DNA of 59,834 bases from Microdochium bolleyi (Eukaryota > Ascomycota > Sordariomycetes > Xylariales > Microdochiaceae), in contig KQ964294.1 of assembly GCA_001566295.1 (NCBI GenBank), positions 1 to 59,834 of the forward strand. The letters are read 5' to 3'. A program made the translations under genes and the position numbers. Position 1 is the first letter of the stretch; each line of letters opens with the position of its first letter. The notes beneath the pieces are model-generated. The model was not told the DNA's origin, ran no database searches, and saw only the letters and a program-made list of their open reading frames with translations. Positions 19,151 to 31,883 of the stretch are shown one piece after another.

Positions 19151-22100
19151 CGTGGACGCAATTATGGGTGAGAATATCGAAGTTGTTCAGTTTGAGGTCT
19201 GAGAAGATCTATCGGTGTCGCGAATGATGGTGGTTATGCTTCGAGGCAGGCCCTTGACGGCGAGCGATCGAACCCTACCGCCATCGATAATCATCGTGAC
19301 GTGTACAACACACCAGCAGGTTCACAATATGGAGGGGGCACAAAAAGTAATAATTGCAAGGAAAGGGTAAGAAAAAGCGCCATCAAAGTCGATTTTCAGC
19401 CCTCTAATCAACTTCGGGCAGCCTCTCTAGCCAGCGACGAGCCTTTACCACCTTCCCCACCCTCCTCAAACGCCGACGATGATGGGACACTCTACCTCAT
19501 CCCTCTTCAGCTTTGTCAACAAGTTCTACCTATCGACCTCTTTAATCACCGCTAAGACATTGAGGAACCCAGGGGACACGCCTGACTTCATAATGGTCCC
19601 AAAGTCACTGGGATTGAGCCTCTGGTCTGCCAGGAGACCACCGCCAGTAGCAGGAGAATTCATCTGCTTCCTCGCCGGCGTCGCCTCGACGGAGGCCGCT
19701 TCGAGCAGCCCGTGCTGGACTCATCGCTAGCAAGCTAGATATCGAGACATCTTACGGCGGCGCCGTCGACTGCGGACTGTTATCATCAAGCGGTGTTGCT
19801 GACTCTGGCGAGGCCGAAGTCGTGACATTCGTTAATGATGGGAGACATGTCGCCATAGAAGTGGGGTCTCGCAATATGGTTGTCGCCAAAGATGTCGTCG
19901 AACCACGCATTGTCGATGTTGTCATCGAATGGTCTAGTACAAGTGCATCGAGGTGTCGGTCTTGCGAGCCGCTCGCTCGCAGGCTTGCATCATATGACGG
20001 CATCGTCGTCGAGGACGTTCGTGCGCATGGCACGTTGGAAATAATTCGCAGTCCTCGAGTCTGCTCGCCCAGAAGACTCGCCTAGGGCAGCGACAAGGAT
20101 GCGGGTGGTGATCAGTGGGGCGTCAACCTTGGGTCAACCTTGGAGCCTGCCGAGGTGTATTATGAAACAGCGCAGCCAGGTGGAGAGTGGCCAATCAAAT
20201 CGACCCATCTCCGAGCATTCGGGGTTACAAATTCTCTCCTCTGATTGGTCAGCTGGTGTCATCATCGCTCCTTCCCGCGACGCCGAGGTCTATGCGCAAC
20301 CTCGCATACGCTCTCCGCAACTTGCACGAGAATCTCTCACCTCTCCACGTACTTCTATAACCTGTTTCTTTCGCCGCGTGAACACCCATGCTCCGAGAAT
20401 ATTCGTGTCCCTACGTGTTCAGTCTATGTTCCGGTGCGTTATACTTAGGGAGTACAACACAGCTCCTTAAGGCTAGGATCTTACACATACATAGAATGGA
20501 ACTTGGATTAGGCAAATTGGATATTACGTGGCGTGATTAGGAGAGCCTGTTGATATTATCAGCGACGGCGGCTGGCTAGCTGATCGTCAGTAAAAGACAA
20601 GCTAGCATTCCTCTGCTGGCCATCCATATAAGCAACACATATATCGACGGCAACTCCGGAGGTACCTTGGGCTAAATACAGATGGGAAGGTCCCGTTGAC
20701 TCTGTCATCCCGCCTGTTACCTATAATCCCAAGCCATCTCCCCATCGGTATATGTACACTATGTCGAGTTTTCACGCGACCACGCACCCTCCGGCGTATC
20801 AGTGACGACATGGGCTGCGCCCTTGCCGACTTTGCCCGCTACTTCCTTAATGCTAATGATCGTACTGACTGTTGAGCTGGGGCAGGTGAGGAACGGTCTG
20901 ATCAAAGGGAAAATAACCCCAAAACCAAACCAAACTCCCACTAGAGGTCCCAGGTCGGGATGGTGTTGTTCCACAGCGGGGTGACCTAACGAGGGGACCG
21001 AGACAGGTCAGCCTTATATTCAAAAAAGGTGGGAGAGCTTACCTCCCTTCTAGGAGTGCAAAACTCTAGGAGTGATGATTTTCAAGAGGGGACTTTCGGG
21101 ATCCCGTTATAAGGGCATTACGTTTGGGAACGCTCATTTCTTTATCTCTCGGCAAGCATATCACCGTCTAACTACCACGGTCGGAGCAATAAGTCCACGC
21201 GTGCGCGAGGTTTTTGTCACTTGCTGCGGAACATAATGATCACATCTTTAGTGAGGGACTCCTTGCTGCAGAAGGAGAAAAGAATGGTAGTGTTGAGTTG
21301 TGTGTGTATCTGGTGCTGGAGTCTATGGAGATGACAAGAAGAGAAAGCGTGGTCTAAGTACATGAATTATTATGCTGTTGTGTCTGCCTTTGTCAGCCAT
21401 TGAATCCAGCCCGGCCCCGTCACACTGCCGTTATCCTTTGTACCACGTTTGAATACGTTCGAAGGGTAGCTTGAGATTGCGCATTTTCCTATGTCCGTAT
21501 TACTTTACTGTACCTTTTAGGCTGCTACCTATAATTAATGTTTTGTCATCTGAGACGAAAAAATATCTGCAAGGCCTTGGGCGGATCTGCGAGTCCGGGT
21601 TCGAAGCTTGTTATATCTTCTCCTTATCGAACGTGACACAGATTTGGTCAAACGACGCTGTCGACCCCAAGTACGATATCTAAGGTTTGGAGGTGTAACT
21701 CTAATCAGCCGCGTTTGGTCCTTCGACGGCAATTGGAAAGCGATATCCTTATGGTATACCAGAACTTCCACACTTTCTAGTACATTATGTGGGCTGATGC
21801 CAGTAGGAATCGCTCTCCCGTGGGCGTCCGTTAGGCTGGTAAGTTTTACAGAGCCCTCGAGACGAGCGCTATATTGTGGTTGCCGGGTGCTACGGCGTTT
21901 AGTCATCGACTTAACAGACGCCAACATGATCGCTTAGAATGGGTGGACAATTATTCAACGTCCAGCTTTAGCCCGACTTTTATAAAGATATCTTTTCAGT
22001 GGGACTACATAACTCAAGGCTTCTAGTTTCTCAGTAAATCTGTCATAACGACTCAACTTGAGTCTTGAATCTGGTCACCTCTCTAGTGAGTATCGGATGC

Positions 22101-22538
22101 TGAAAGATCGTGACAAATTATATTGAGATTTGTTTGCCTCACTTTTTGCTTGACGATATTTATCTCCCCAATTGCCTTGGGGCTCAGTAACACTTGCAAG
22201 CCCTTATTGACAATCGCGGGTATTCCGGTTGAGCTCCCCAACACTAATGACAAATTGAACGAAGAAGCCTAAGAAGAGTCTATGACCATTTAGAAAGCGC
22301 CACGCCAAACGATCGTCATGGAAACCATCCCTATAATCAACTTAATATCGGATCACTATACAGTACTCGGAGACCTCTCTAGAGGATGTCTTGTTATCTA
22401 ATTGCGCTACAGAACTCTGACCATACTTTACATACCTTCTTCTGTCTTTACATGTTATCTGCTCAATTATTCACGCACTGATAAAAGAAGGAGAGGGACC
22501 GTACTCAATGCCATATCCGCGCTCAGCCTACCTAGACT
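19151..22538. other. Long gene-poor stretch
   Basis: Open frames are present but none carries a recognised domain or splice structure. A minus-strand ATG frame 21535-21927 (130 codons, very basic, SVSRSIRRRYNKLRTRTRR) is the best candidate but remains unsupported. Two CCAAT-type boxes facing opposite ways (ggccaatcaaat near 20189 and ctgattggtcag near 20241) could be part of a promoter, though no gene is seen on either side. Confidence 0.4.
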
Positions 22539-22859
22539 ATGGCCAAGGCTCGGGTGGCTGCAAAGCCTGATGTAGACAAACCACTACCTCCAGTTCCATT
22601 ACAAAGTAAAGACAGCGTAACCGGTGTAAGTGCGGTCATTAATGGGATCGTTTGTACTGTGGACGAAAATGTCAATACACAAGGTCGAGACCAGTGGAAG
22701 TCGCGCTACTATAGGCCAGCTCATAGTCCGCTTTACCCGCCAGAACTATTAGCATTACGCAAATTACACAGCGCATATAGTCAAACGAGGAATCCGAATT
22801 CCGTATTTCCTCCAACTAGATATAGTCTACCTAGCTATAGTGTATTTGAGAAAAATTAG
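22539..22859 (+). CDS. Small hypothetical protein
   Basis: ATG-initiated frame of 106 codons, with a DKPLPPVPLQ proline motif near the N-terminus and a Tyr/Ser/Pro-rich C-terminal half. No recognisable domain. The composition fits a disordered small protein or the first exon of a longer gene. Confidence is low because nothing else supports it. Confidence 0.25.
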   Translation: MAKARVAAKPDVDKPLPPVPLQSKDSVTGVSAVINGIVCTVDENVNTQGRDQWKSRYYRPAHSPLYPPELLALRKLHSAYSQTRNPNSVFPPTRYSLPSYSVFEKN

Positions 22860-24011
22860 AATCTCATTATATAGATACTCCCTCGATAAAGGTATCGCCG
22901 TAGCTTATTTTGCGATCCCACTGCAAGTGATGAGCTACAGGCCATTTCCACATACACGCTATCGGCGTTAGTCAGCGATCGTCGTACCTTGCTCTGATCC
23001 AGTGTTCTTTCCCGCAAGCTTGCAACTGTGGGAACATGCCTTACCTGCTCTCTAGTGATCAAGTCAGGATTGAGTCCTCTATTGTGTACCCGCTAAATAA
23101 TCCTTCACTATCTGTGCGTAACTGTTGAACTGGTCTCGGCAACCCGTGGCTCTGGTGACGCAACCTCATTTGCTTCCTGTAACCCAAGAATGTGTACTTC
23201 TGTTCAGGGGCGGGATGGGTCAGAAATACTATTATTGAGGAAAAGCTATAATCCAACACCGAGAATCTGAAACAGCGCCAAGATCAATCGGCCTTTTATC
23301 CTTATACCCGGTGTCTAGGCGAAACCAGTAGACCACTTGGTAGTGCACAAAGTTCGAGTGAGTATTATTCCCGGCGAGCAGGTTTGCGGCGCATTAGGTA
23401 GTATACGTTTTCGTTCTATCCAAGATCTGTTTAAGACTCTTCCGCCCTCGCTGATTCAATCTGCGTTATATACGCCAGTCTCAACAGGCTGAACATAGAG
23501 GTATTTTGTTACGGTTACCCAGCATGGGGTCAACCGTGACGTTAGATAGGTTAGACATGACATGGCTCAACCCATGTCACGTGATATCCTTAACAGGAGA
23601 CACGTCAAGTCTAGCATAAATGTCCTTCAACAGGACAACCTCCTCCTTAGAAGAATCAAGCATTACAATACCTCCATCTGGACTGCTTCGTTACACTTGA
23701 CTACCGGGACGCCATACATGGCCGAACGACGGGGAACCCTAACATATTTGATCATAGAGAAGGGGCGATGTGCGGAAGGAGGCATCAACAATAGGCAATA
23801 CTTCCTTACGGGTGGCATAAAAGCCTTGGATCCAGATGCCTAGGTCAACGATTATAGTAAGATCCTGGAAGAATGGATTTCCACAGAAAGGTCGAGCTAC
23901 AGCACGTGCATCGGCTCTAGCACGACGTCGGGGCTCACAGCGGTTGCGAAGGTGAATTGCTCTGAGATTTTTTGCACTTGTGATTGTGTCCTGTGAAGGC
24001 TTGTTAGCTAG
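22860..24011. other. Intergenic
   Basis: A 93-codon ATG frame at 23562-23843 has no recognised domain, and I do not call it a gene. The remainder shows nothing. Confidence 0.4.
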
Positions 24012-25073
24012 CTACCAGACAGTGCGTCGGGGCTGACAAACCATGTTCACTCGCTTATATCTCCGAGAGCTGTTTGCATGGTCCTGTATGTCAAGAGGTA
24101 GACCTAAAGTCTCCAAATATGGGCAATTCTCGACAATTTCCCTCAAGTCAAAAACAGTATAGTTATACGCTGATTTCAAATTGTACTCCTGTCGTTTGCT
24201 ATCCAAGACAAGATGCTGGAGAGTACTTGATAGCTTAAGCACAGGTGCAACCGGAAAAGGGCCCATTGCGAGAGAGAGAATGATCGACAGTTCCACGAGC
24301 GATGCTGTAGATGCGAGCTGCTTCAGCAAGCGGATGATAAGGGGCCGACTGGTGTCTGTGCTCTTGATAAACAGCCTTCGAAGCTTCAAAGGTGGATTTA
24401 GGATCAGCCTTTCGAGTAGGAGATTTGTGTTTCTGCATTTAACTAATTCAATACTTTCCAATTCTGCTGTTTCGAAGAGGGGCAGGAAACTCAGATCTAC
24501 GTTTTCCAGGCTTACGTCTTTTAGAGCAGCACATGCCTCCGACTTATGGAAGGACTTTCCAATTAGTGAGTAGTAATTAGGGTTGATCCTTAGCTTGAGC
24601 GATGTCAAGTTCCTGCAATTATGCAGGTGCCATAGCGACCATTCGATGTCTTTGTCAGTGTCTAAATTGAGACACTCAAGAGATTGTAAGCCGGGGTAAA
24701 GACCGTTCTTGTGCGCACTATCGACGTTCGAGGAGAAGTGAAGTAGATTGGTGATCTGGCTCGTCCGCAAGATCGCTGAGAGAATAGTTTGAACAATACC
24801 GGTGGGTACCTTTATCCAGGACATGAGATTCAGCTCTTTGAGCTCTAAGGACCGAATGTGTCTCACTAGATCTTGTCTTGTAATCAAAGTTTCTATCAGT
24901 CTCTCGCTACTCTGGTTTAGTTCTCCAGAGTTCGCTCTGATAGAGAGGTGCCGATAGAGATAAGGTACGACGGCTCGATTGAGTGCGCGACTACAAAGGG
25001 CAAGCGAGTGTGTCTCGCCAGCATTTGAGTATGAGGCTACAAGGGCCCATAGTTCTCCTGGGAGAAAAGCCAT
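24012..25073 (-). CDS. F-box-like / leucine-rich protein
   Basis: Intact single-exon frame of 353 aa with an ATG at 25073-25071. The N-terminus (FLPGELWALVASYSNAGETHSLALCSRALNRAVVPYLYRHL) has the pattern of the fungal F-box-like helix set: LP-x-E-[LI]-x-x-x-[IV] followed by a Leu/Cys-rich helix and a conserved YLYRHL-type end. The rest contains irregular leucine-rich repeats (LECLNLDTDKDIEW, LTSLKLRINPN, LKDVSLENVDLSFLP, LESIELVKCRN). F-box/LRR proteins link substrates to SCF ubiquitin ligases through Skp1; the substrate here is unknown. The gene stands alone, flanked by AT-rich sequence. Confidence 0.65.
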   Translation of the reverse strand: MAFLPGELWALVASYSNAGETHSLALCSRALNRAVVPYLYRHLSIRANSGELNQSSERLIETLITRQDLVRHIRSLELKELNLMSWIKVPTGIVQTILSAILRTSQITNLLHFSSNVDSAHKNGLYPGLQSLECLNLDTDKDIEWSLWHLHNCRNLTSLKLRINPNYYSLIGKSFHKSEACAALKDVSLENVDLSFLPLFETAELESIELVKCRNTNLLLERLILNPPLKLRRLFIKSTDTSRPLIIRLLKQLASTASLVELSIILSLAMGPFPVAPVLKLSSTLQHLVLDSKRQEYNLKSAYNYTVFDLREIVENCPYLETLGLPLDIQDHANSSRRYKRVNMVCQPRRTVW

Positions 25074-26035
25074 TCCGAGGGTCAGAACGACAATTCGATA
25101 TTTTGCTACGGCTAGGTAAGGTAGAGAATAACTAGAGGCGAGCTACTTATAACTTTCATCTTCTCTACACGGCTCAGTCTTTACAAGGCAGAGGTAAGGC
25201 ACACAAATGCTAGATACCGTAAGAGGTGGATAGAAACGCGCGCAGTACGAGATTGGGTCTATTTTTAGTATTAATATTACATACCAAAAGTAGTATTCCT
25301 CAGCCTCTCTCTCTCGCGGCCGATAAGCTAGCTCCGGGCGGTTTAAGTCAGAAGGAATGACCACGAACGAACCTAGTATCGAGTCAACCATCTGCCTTGG
25401 CAAGCATTGGAACATGACTGCAGCGGCCAGCGACTAGGCTCCCGTCGTTGGGGGTTGAAATAAGATCGTGCATTCGGTGTAGTTACTAGCCTATACACCC
25501 CGATACAGCTGTTCCTATTGACGATAATTACAGTACGGTCAGGACTGATCAGGTGATTCCAGGTGCCAGAGTACTTAGATTTCCCAAGGATAGCAGGAGC
25601 AACTCTTGCACACAGACATCACGACTGGCAGCGTCTTCACAGCAGAGATCCTTCGTTTGGACAACTCCCTTAATTCAATTTTTACTACAAAGAGTTTGGA
25701 CGTACAATGGGAACGCCCTGATCATCCCATTCTCCACCGTTGCGCCCTCCCAACCATGCGGTCGGTGATGCTGGCCCCTCTCCCCAGATCGCTGCTGTAG
25801 CACATTGGTGCGGGCCGTGATGCCCTCGCCACCGGCCTCTCACCTCTGCGGCAACACCGTAGCACCTGCTCGGCCGGTGGTATACAGTTGGCCATAGGGG
25901 GTTTTCTTCTATAATCACCTCATTATATCTTGCCATAGGACAACACTAGTTCTCGACAACATATATGTTAAGCATTATCAACGAAATGCGTGCCCCTACG
26001 AGGCATGGTCTCGCTAAGCCAAATCAACGAACATG
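25074..26035. other. Intergenic
   Basis: No supported gene. 25690-25890 is a GC-richer patch with a minus-strand open frame of no recognised family. Confidence 0.4.
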
Positions 26036-27235
26036 CTAATAAACATCATTGAATGTATAGGGAGCGGATGTGTCTCGAGTGATCCCAAGAACTTCATTAG
26101 GAGAGTCTCCACCGTTGTTGGGCATATTCAAGCACTCTTGCGAACGTTCCAAAGCCTCTGCTGCGTTAATGGTGTATTCATGTCTTGCCCCGAATCGCTT
26201 TTTGTTAACGTTGAGCACCTCCTGCTCCAAGCATACAGCTGCCGAATACTTCCCTAGTGCAAAGTATACTCGAGCTAAATTCGCCATACTTAAGACTGTA
26301 TCGGGATGCTCTACACCTAAAGTATGCTTGCGCGAGGCCCAGACTTTTTGGGCTAATGGCTCCGCTTCTGCCCACTTGTTTAGATACATATAGGTTGTTG
26401 TCAGGTTTGCTGTACAGTTAGTGATATCGGGGTGACGTAAGGGTAGTATGCGTTCATAAGCTCCCAGAGCCTTAGAGAAAAGGACCTCGGCTTTTTGATA
26501 CCGTTCTTGATCCCGGTATGTTGTTGCCAATTCGCACATGATACATAGTGTTTCCGGGTGCAGGATTCCGAACGAAGCCTTGCTAATCTTTAGCACTTTG
26601 AGGAACCTATTCTCAGCGCCAGCAAGATTTCCGAGTTCTCGTTCTGCGATCGCTAGATTCGCATCGGTTCCAATAACTTCGGAAGAAGAGACACTAGCTC
26701 CTACCAGACTCTGCCTGTAATTCTTGACGTCTTCGAGAAGTGCTCTTGCCATCTGCGGCTTACCGACATACCAGTGCGTGATCGCTACGTCTTCGAGAAT
26801 GTTTAAAGACAGGATATGTTCAAAGCCTAGTGTTCTCCTGCTTTGCTCCCACAAGCTTGTTAATAATGCCATAGCTTCTTGATACTGGCCGAGAGCCCGC
26901 TGTGCTTTGCCGACGTACTGCGCGCTTTCAAGAGTCGATATATGTTCCGTGCCGTATAGTTCTCTTCTAGCTTCGCTGGATAACTTCGACCATAACAAGG
27001 CCTCACTACCGAAGCCTTGATCAAGAGCATATCGGCTTGCACGATGTAATACTAACGCCCACCTGCCTAGTGGCTTAGCGCTGATCGGGCGAGTGAGTGC
27101 CATTACTCTAACATCGGGGAACAGAAGACTACATGCTTTCCAGTTTCCAAACTGCGGTATGGGGAACTGCAGGCTCATTTGACGGATACACCCAAGAAGA
27201 TGCAAACCTGTGATAGACCTAGTGGGTACTATCAC
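26036..27235 (-). pseudogene. TPR-only remnant of an NB/TPR NLR gene
   Basis: A 399-codon open frame with no ATG at its upstream end (its first codon is GTG). It encodes at least six kinesin-light-chain-type TPR units (for example HISTLESAQYVGKAQRALGQ, HPETLCIMCELATTYRDQ, HPDITNCTANLTTTYMYLNK, HPDTVLSMANLARVYFALGK). Its upstream residues, including WALVLHRASRYALDQGF, align with the pre-TPR linker WALVLCRASRDALDQGF of the NB/TPR gene at 33726-35207. The nucleotide-binding domain expected upstream is absent: within about 230 bases the sequence meets the broken 5' end of a metallopeptidase gene on the opposite strand. The TPR frame itself has no stop, so it is either a young truncation or a TPR-only protein starting at an internal Met such as the one at codon 20. 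Confidence 0.7.
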
Positions 27236-27453
27236 GCGGATTTCGATTAAGAGCTTTAATAATATCGGCTGATTTATGTAGCACGTATGAGCTACGCTAT
27301 TGACGTGCTGATTGCATAATTATAGTAATTATATGACGCCGACAGACGTTGAGTAATGGCTAGTTATTTCTTATGTTACTTTTGACAGAGCGACGTCGGC
27401 ATTCCGATTTCGTACTGTGCCTCTGAAAATATAACCTAACAGGTTTTTATCCG
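27236..27453. other. Junction between two 5'-truncated genes
   Basis: 218 AT-rich bases separate the head-to-head truncated TPR gene and truncated metallopeptidase gene. I see no coding trace of the missing halves of either one. Confidence 0.7.
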
Positions 27454-30129
27454 ATGTATCCTATAATTTTGAGTCAAATGCATCAGCGGAGCGACGACTG
27501 GCGATTAGCCCGGCTGGAAAGATCCTTATCCAACCCGAATCACCCGTTTCATCGCTTCTCGACAGGCAACCTGGAGACACTCAAGACCATACCAGAACGC
27601 GACAGCATAGATATCCGTGGCAGGTGTATTGAATTCCATGCGAGGCACTACTCGGCCAATCGGATGAAGCTGTGCGTCCTAGGTAGGGAGCCCCTCGATG
27701 TACTCGAGAAGTGGGTTGCGAAGCTCTTCGCCGAGGTCCCAAACAAGGACCTTCCGCAGAACCGTTGGGATGCCGAGCTCCCTTGGACTCAAGACCGGCT
27801 TTGCAAGCAGGTGTGCGCCAAGCCTATCATGGATTTGCGGCAGCTGAAGCTTTCCTTCCCGTTCATGGATTTGGAGACACTCTTCGAGACGCAGCCGAGC
27901 AGATACATCAGCCACCTCATCGAGCATGAAGGTCCTGGCAGCATCATGTCTTACATCAAGTCCAAGGGTTGGGCTACAACGGTCAGCGCTGGCGCGAATA
28001 CTATCTGCCCCGGAACACCTAGTGTCTTTGACTTCCAGGTCGATTTGACGGAAGAGGTAAGCAATACCAACACTCATCGCTTTCGTCCACAACTACTGAC
28101 TTGCATGTAGGGACTGGTCCACTACAAGGAGATTGTCAAGGTCTTCTTTGAGTACGTGGCTCTTCTTCGTAAGAGCCCTCCGCAAGAATGGATTTTCGAC
28201 GAGATGAAGCATATGGCGGACTTGGACTTCAAGTACAAGCAGGAGACACGTGCAATCGACTTTACATCCGACATTACTTCCGTTATGCAGAAGCCATTGC
28301 CCAGAGATTGGCTACTGAATGGTGAATGCTGTCTTCGAATGTTCGACCCCGAGCTGATCAAGTTGGGCCTCGACTTGCTACGACCTGACAATTTCCGAAT
28401 GACAATTACCTCCCGAAAAGTCCCTGGAGACTGGGATCAGAAAGAGCAGTGGTATGGGACCGAGTATAAGAGCGAAGACATACCAGGAAACTTCCTCGCC
28501 GAGCTTGAAGAGATCGCCAGTGGATTGGCCAAGGACCGCATTTCCACGTTTCACTTGCCGGGGAAGAACCAGTTCATCCCCACGAAGTTGGAGGTAGAGA
28601 AGGAGGAGGTTAAGGGGCCCGCCATTTCGCCGAAGCTGCTCCGAAACGACACAATCGCGCAGACATGGTACAAGAAGGACGAGACCTTCCGGGTGCCCAA
28701 GGCCAACCTCATCGTTAGCCTACAGAACCCGGTCATCTGCGCCCCTGCGGGAAGCGTAGTAAAAGCCAAGCTCTTCACGGATCTTGTTAAGGACGCCCTC
28801 GAGCAAGACTGTTACTATGCCGAGGTGGCGGGCTTGTCTTACGATGTCAACCCGAACGCTCGCGGCCTGTTCATCAAAGTGTCTGGCTACAACGACAAGC
28901 TGCCGGTGCTTTTGGAAAAAATTCTCATCGCCATCCGAGATCTGGAGTTCCGCGACGATCGATTCGGAATCGTACGAGACAGGGTCCATCGCGCCTACCA
29001 GGACTGGGAGCTGAAGCTGCCATACCTCCAAGCCATGGAATATCCACCGTGGCTCACAGAGATGCACCGTTACATCCCTGGGCAGCTTGCACTGGAGGCG
29101 CCACATATAACTGCCGACGGCGTCCGTCACTTTTCCAAGGAAATCATATCTCAGTTGTACATTCAGATGTTTGCGCACGGCAATATCGACGAGAAAGATG
29201 TGCACGCGTTGACTAGGCTTCCCGAGACTACCCTGAAGCCGCATGCCCTTCCTGACGAAGACAGGCCGATCTTTCGGTCGCTCATCATCCCACCTGGCTC
29301 CAATTTCTTATACTCCAAGATCCTGAAGGACCCTGCGAACGTCAACCATTGCATCGAGTACTATCTCTACGTTGGGTCCAAAGTTGATTATGGGGTTCGG
29401 GCCAAGACCCAGCTTCTCTGGCAAATACTACATGAGGCGGCTTTCGACCAGTTCAACACCCAGGAACAATTAGGCTACATCACCTGGACTTTTGTGCGCG
29501 CTAGTGCGACAACGTATGGATTGAGCTTCTTGATCCAAAGTGAGGAGGAGCCAGGGTATCTCGAATCCAGAATCGATGCCTTCCTTGGATCTCAGGGTAC
29601 CGTGCTTGAGACGATGAGTAGGGCTGAGTTCGAGGATCACAAGTGGAGTGTGGTTAGCAGGCTTCTGGAGAAGCCTGTAAACCTAGACGAAGAGACCGCG
29701 AGGCACTGGGACCATATTGATAAAGAAGACTACGACTTTGCTTCCTGTAAGTTGAGTATCTAACTCAGTATGATTTACAAGAAGTATACTAAAATTTGTC
29801 AAACAGCCCGGGAGAAAGCTACCCATGTCAAACAGCTAACAAAGGAGGAGATGATTGCCTTCTACCAGGACGTTATCTCGCCTACTTCAGTAAAACGGGC
29901 AAAGCTCGCAATTCACCTTTTGGCCCAAGGCCTCAGTTCCGACGCTACAAAGCCAGAGTCGTCTGCTCAACAAGAATGTATCCCTGCGCAGTCCAATGGT
30001 AGGGCGATTACGGTCATTACAGATGTCCGCGACTTCAAGGCCAGTCTGGCTGCCATTCCTGGCGCTCAATCAGTACAGCCCTTAAGCGATTTCCAGGTTG
30101 ATGGCTTGGAGCTACAGACTGTGGGATAG
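27454..30129 (+). pseudogene. 5'-truncated insulin-degrading-enzyme-like M16 metallopeptidase
   Basis: Three exons, 27454-28056, 28111-29746 and 29807-30129 (introns of 54 and 60 nt with clean GT-AG ends), encode about 853 residues colinear with fungal insulin-degrading enzyme/Ste23 (clan ME, family M16), which normally has about 1,000-1,080. Visible family blocks are SLSNPNHPFHRFSTGNLETL, MKLCVLGREPLDVLEKW, HLIEHEGPGSIMSYIKSKGW, WYKKDETFRVPKAN, VNHCIEYYLYVG and AAFDQFNTQEQLGYITW. The first ~200 residues are missing, including the catalytic HxxEH zinc site and the downstream Glu ligand, so the product cannot be an active peptidase. The remaining frame is fully open and the splice sites are intact, so the loss seems recent or the fragment is still expressed. 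ATG 27454 is simply the first in-frame Met. Confidence 0.85.
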
Positions 30130-31883
30130 CGTTCGGGTTGATTCGTCTGTGAGCAATGTCTTCTTCGCGCTGCACTTCCTTGAGACGCACATTTGAAAGG
30201 TGTATTTAGAGTCGACACAGGTGCTGAGAGACGAGAGAAGCGAGCGGAGAACAGTTTTCGATGGGTCTTTAGTAGGCTATTTAATGTTCGTTCTACGTAA
30301 TACGAGCTCTCATGGCATATCAAGTAAAAGGTACTTTGTGTACAGGAAATCAGTAGCTGAAACCTATTGAAAGTATATACGCGAACGATCTTCATCGCAA
30401 CGCGATTTCTCGGTTCCGGCGTTGCAAGATTCATGCCGTAAACAATGCGCGACGCAGATCAGTATTTGAACCGTGGGCGTTATAAATGGCCAAGCTGAGT
30501 TGCCTTTAAGAATCGTCTTGACCAGCAAATGCTACCAGTGTGTTAATTGGTAGGTGTGAAAAAATCGAAGAATAATACCGTTCCTTTCGTTATCCACCAG
30601 GACTAGTCTTCCTTTCGTTATCCACCAGGACTAGTCTTCCTTTCGTTTTCGTGGAGACCGCGTCCTATAATCCAGGAGCCTGCGCGAGCCCGCCGTGTAT
30701 CCAATTTGCAAAGCTTCTCAGACTCTTTCTTTCTAATCTAGCTCTTCCCTCCTATGGAACTGTTCCGCATTTTGTCGAGGACCGAGATATACAACACCGA
30801 TGATACTGATAACGACAAGGCAGAGGATCCATCTTATAGTAACCGATGGGGCGTTGCCCTTGATATTGCTAAGCAAGGTAGGCAGAGCACTCCCTTCAAA
30901 TAGAACTGCCATTGGCGACTATACTAGGAGGAACGGAAAAACTCCTACTCGTACTGCAATAAGGTAGGGACCTCTTTGTTTATTAACTACACGCGCCCCT
31001 CATGTTTCTTTTCACCAGTGTGAAACCTCGTCATTATGGCTCCCCAGTCTCCCTAGGTAATGATGACCAAAGGGTTTCTTCACTGGCCAGCAATGAACCA
31101 TATGGAATCGTATACTACCCGAGTACAACTGAAACAACTTCTACTAATCGGAGCTGGAAGTTCTGCTATACTTGCAAGGTTTCAACATTGATTAAGCGCG
31201 TGTAGCAAGTCACTACAGGTATTCCTACATGCCCACTTGATCCCGCTTGCCGCAATTCGACCATTCCAGATTACTATGTATGCAATACTACTATATTCCA
31301 CAGGGCTACACTACGCTCGTACGCCTATCGTATGTAGAACATTTTCCGTGGTGAATACACAAAGTCAAGAATTTGTCCATAATACAATACGAGGCCACAG
31401 CGTAAGCCATAAGTCTATTAGTCTTATTTATTACATCAAGAGGGTCATTGTTTGCCAGAACGTTACATCCTATCTATCCACACATTACAAATCTCGACAT
31501 ATATATCAAGATCCAATACATACGCACCCATGGTTTTATTTCCTAAAGCACTTCTGTTCAAAGCCTTTTTAGGTTCTCGACTTGAAACGAAGGATAGACT
31601 TCAGTATGCGGCCAACAAACTCCCCCGCAGTTGCAAACAGCGACGATGATAATAGCATGTGCCTGACTACTCAACATGAAACGAATGTGAGCCCCGCATA
31701 GCCAGATGAAACCGTGAATCTTCCGAGTTTGAAAGCTAAAACTCTACAGCATGGCCTTCATCTATCTTTCGAGAGAATATTACAGAGCGAAGTCGAAACG
31801 CACAAAGGAAAAACAGAGCATGAGTGAGCAGAAAATCTTGCCAAGAGCTTTATCATATGGTTTTTCCCACGAACTCCCACTAA
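30130..31883. other. Intergenic
   Basis: A 49-codon ATG frame at 30754-30903 contains an acidic segment (TDDTDNDKAEDPS) and a possible internal donor, but nothing downstream joins it convincingly. Otherwise AT-rich and without genes. Confidence 0.4.
30581..30648. repeat. 28-bp direct tandem repeat
   Basis: Two full copies of a 28-base unit beginning ttcctttcgttatccaccag and ending gactagtc, followed by a partial third copy (ttcctttcgttt). Confidence 0.9.

Noticed and set aside
17605..24011. Search for a Starship captain (DUF3435 tyrosine recombinase) as carrier of the NLR region
   Set aside because: No R-x-x-R-Y type recombinase block or other captain-like sequence could be read in any frame of the window; the region could still be cargo of an element whose captain lies outside.
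28720..29244. 174-codon minus-strand frame
   Set aside because: Antisense of the conserved M16 peptidase exon; no domain on this strand.
30581..30648. Tandem repeats considered as an origin or attachment site
   Set aside because: Just two and a half copies of a simple 28-bp unit; nothing else supports a special function.
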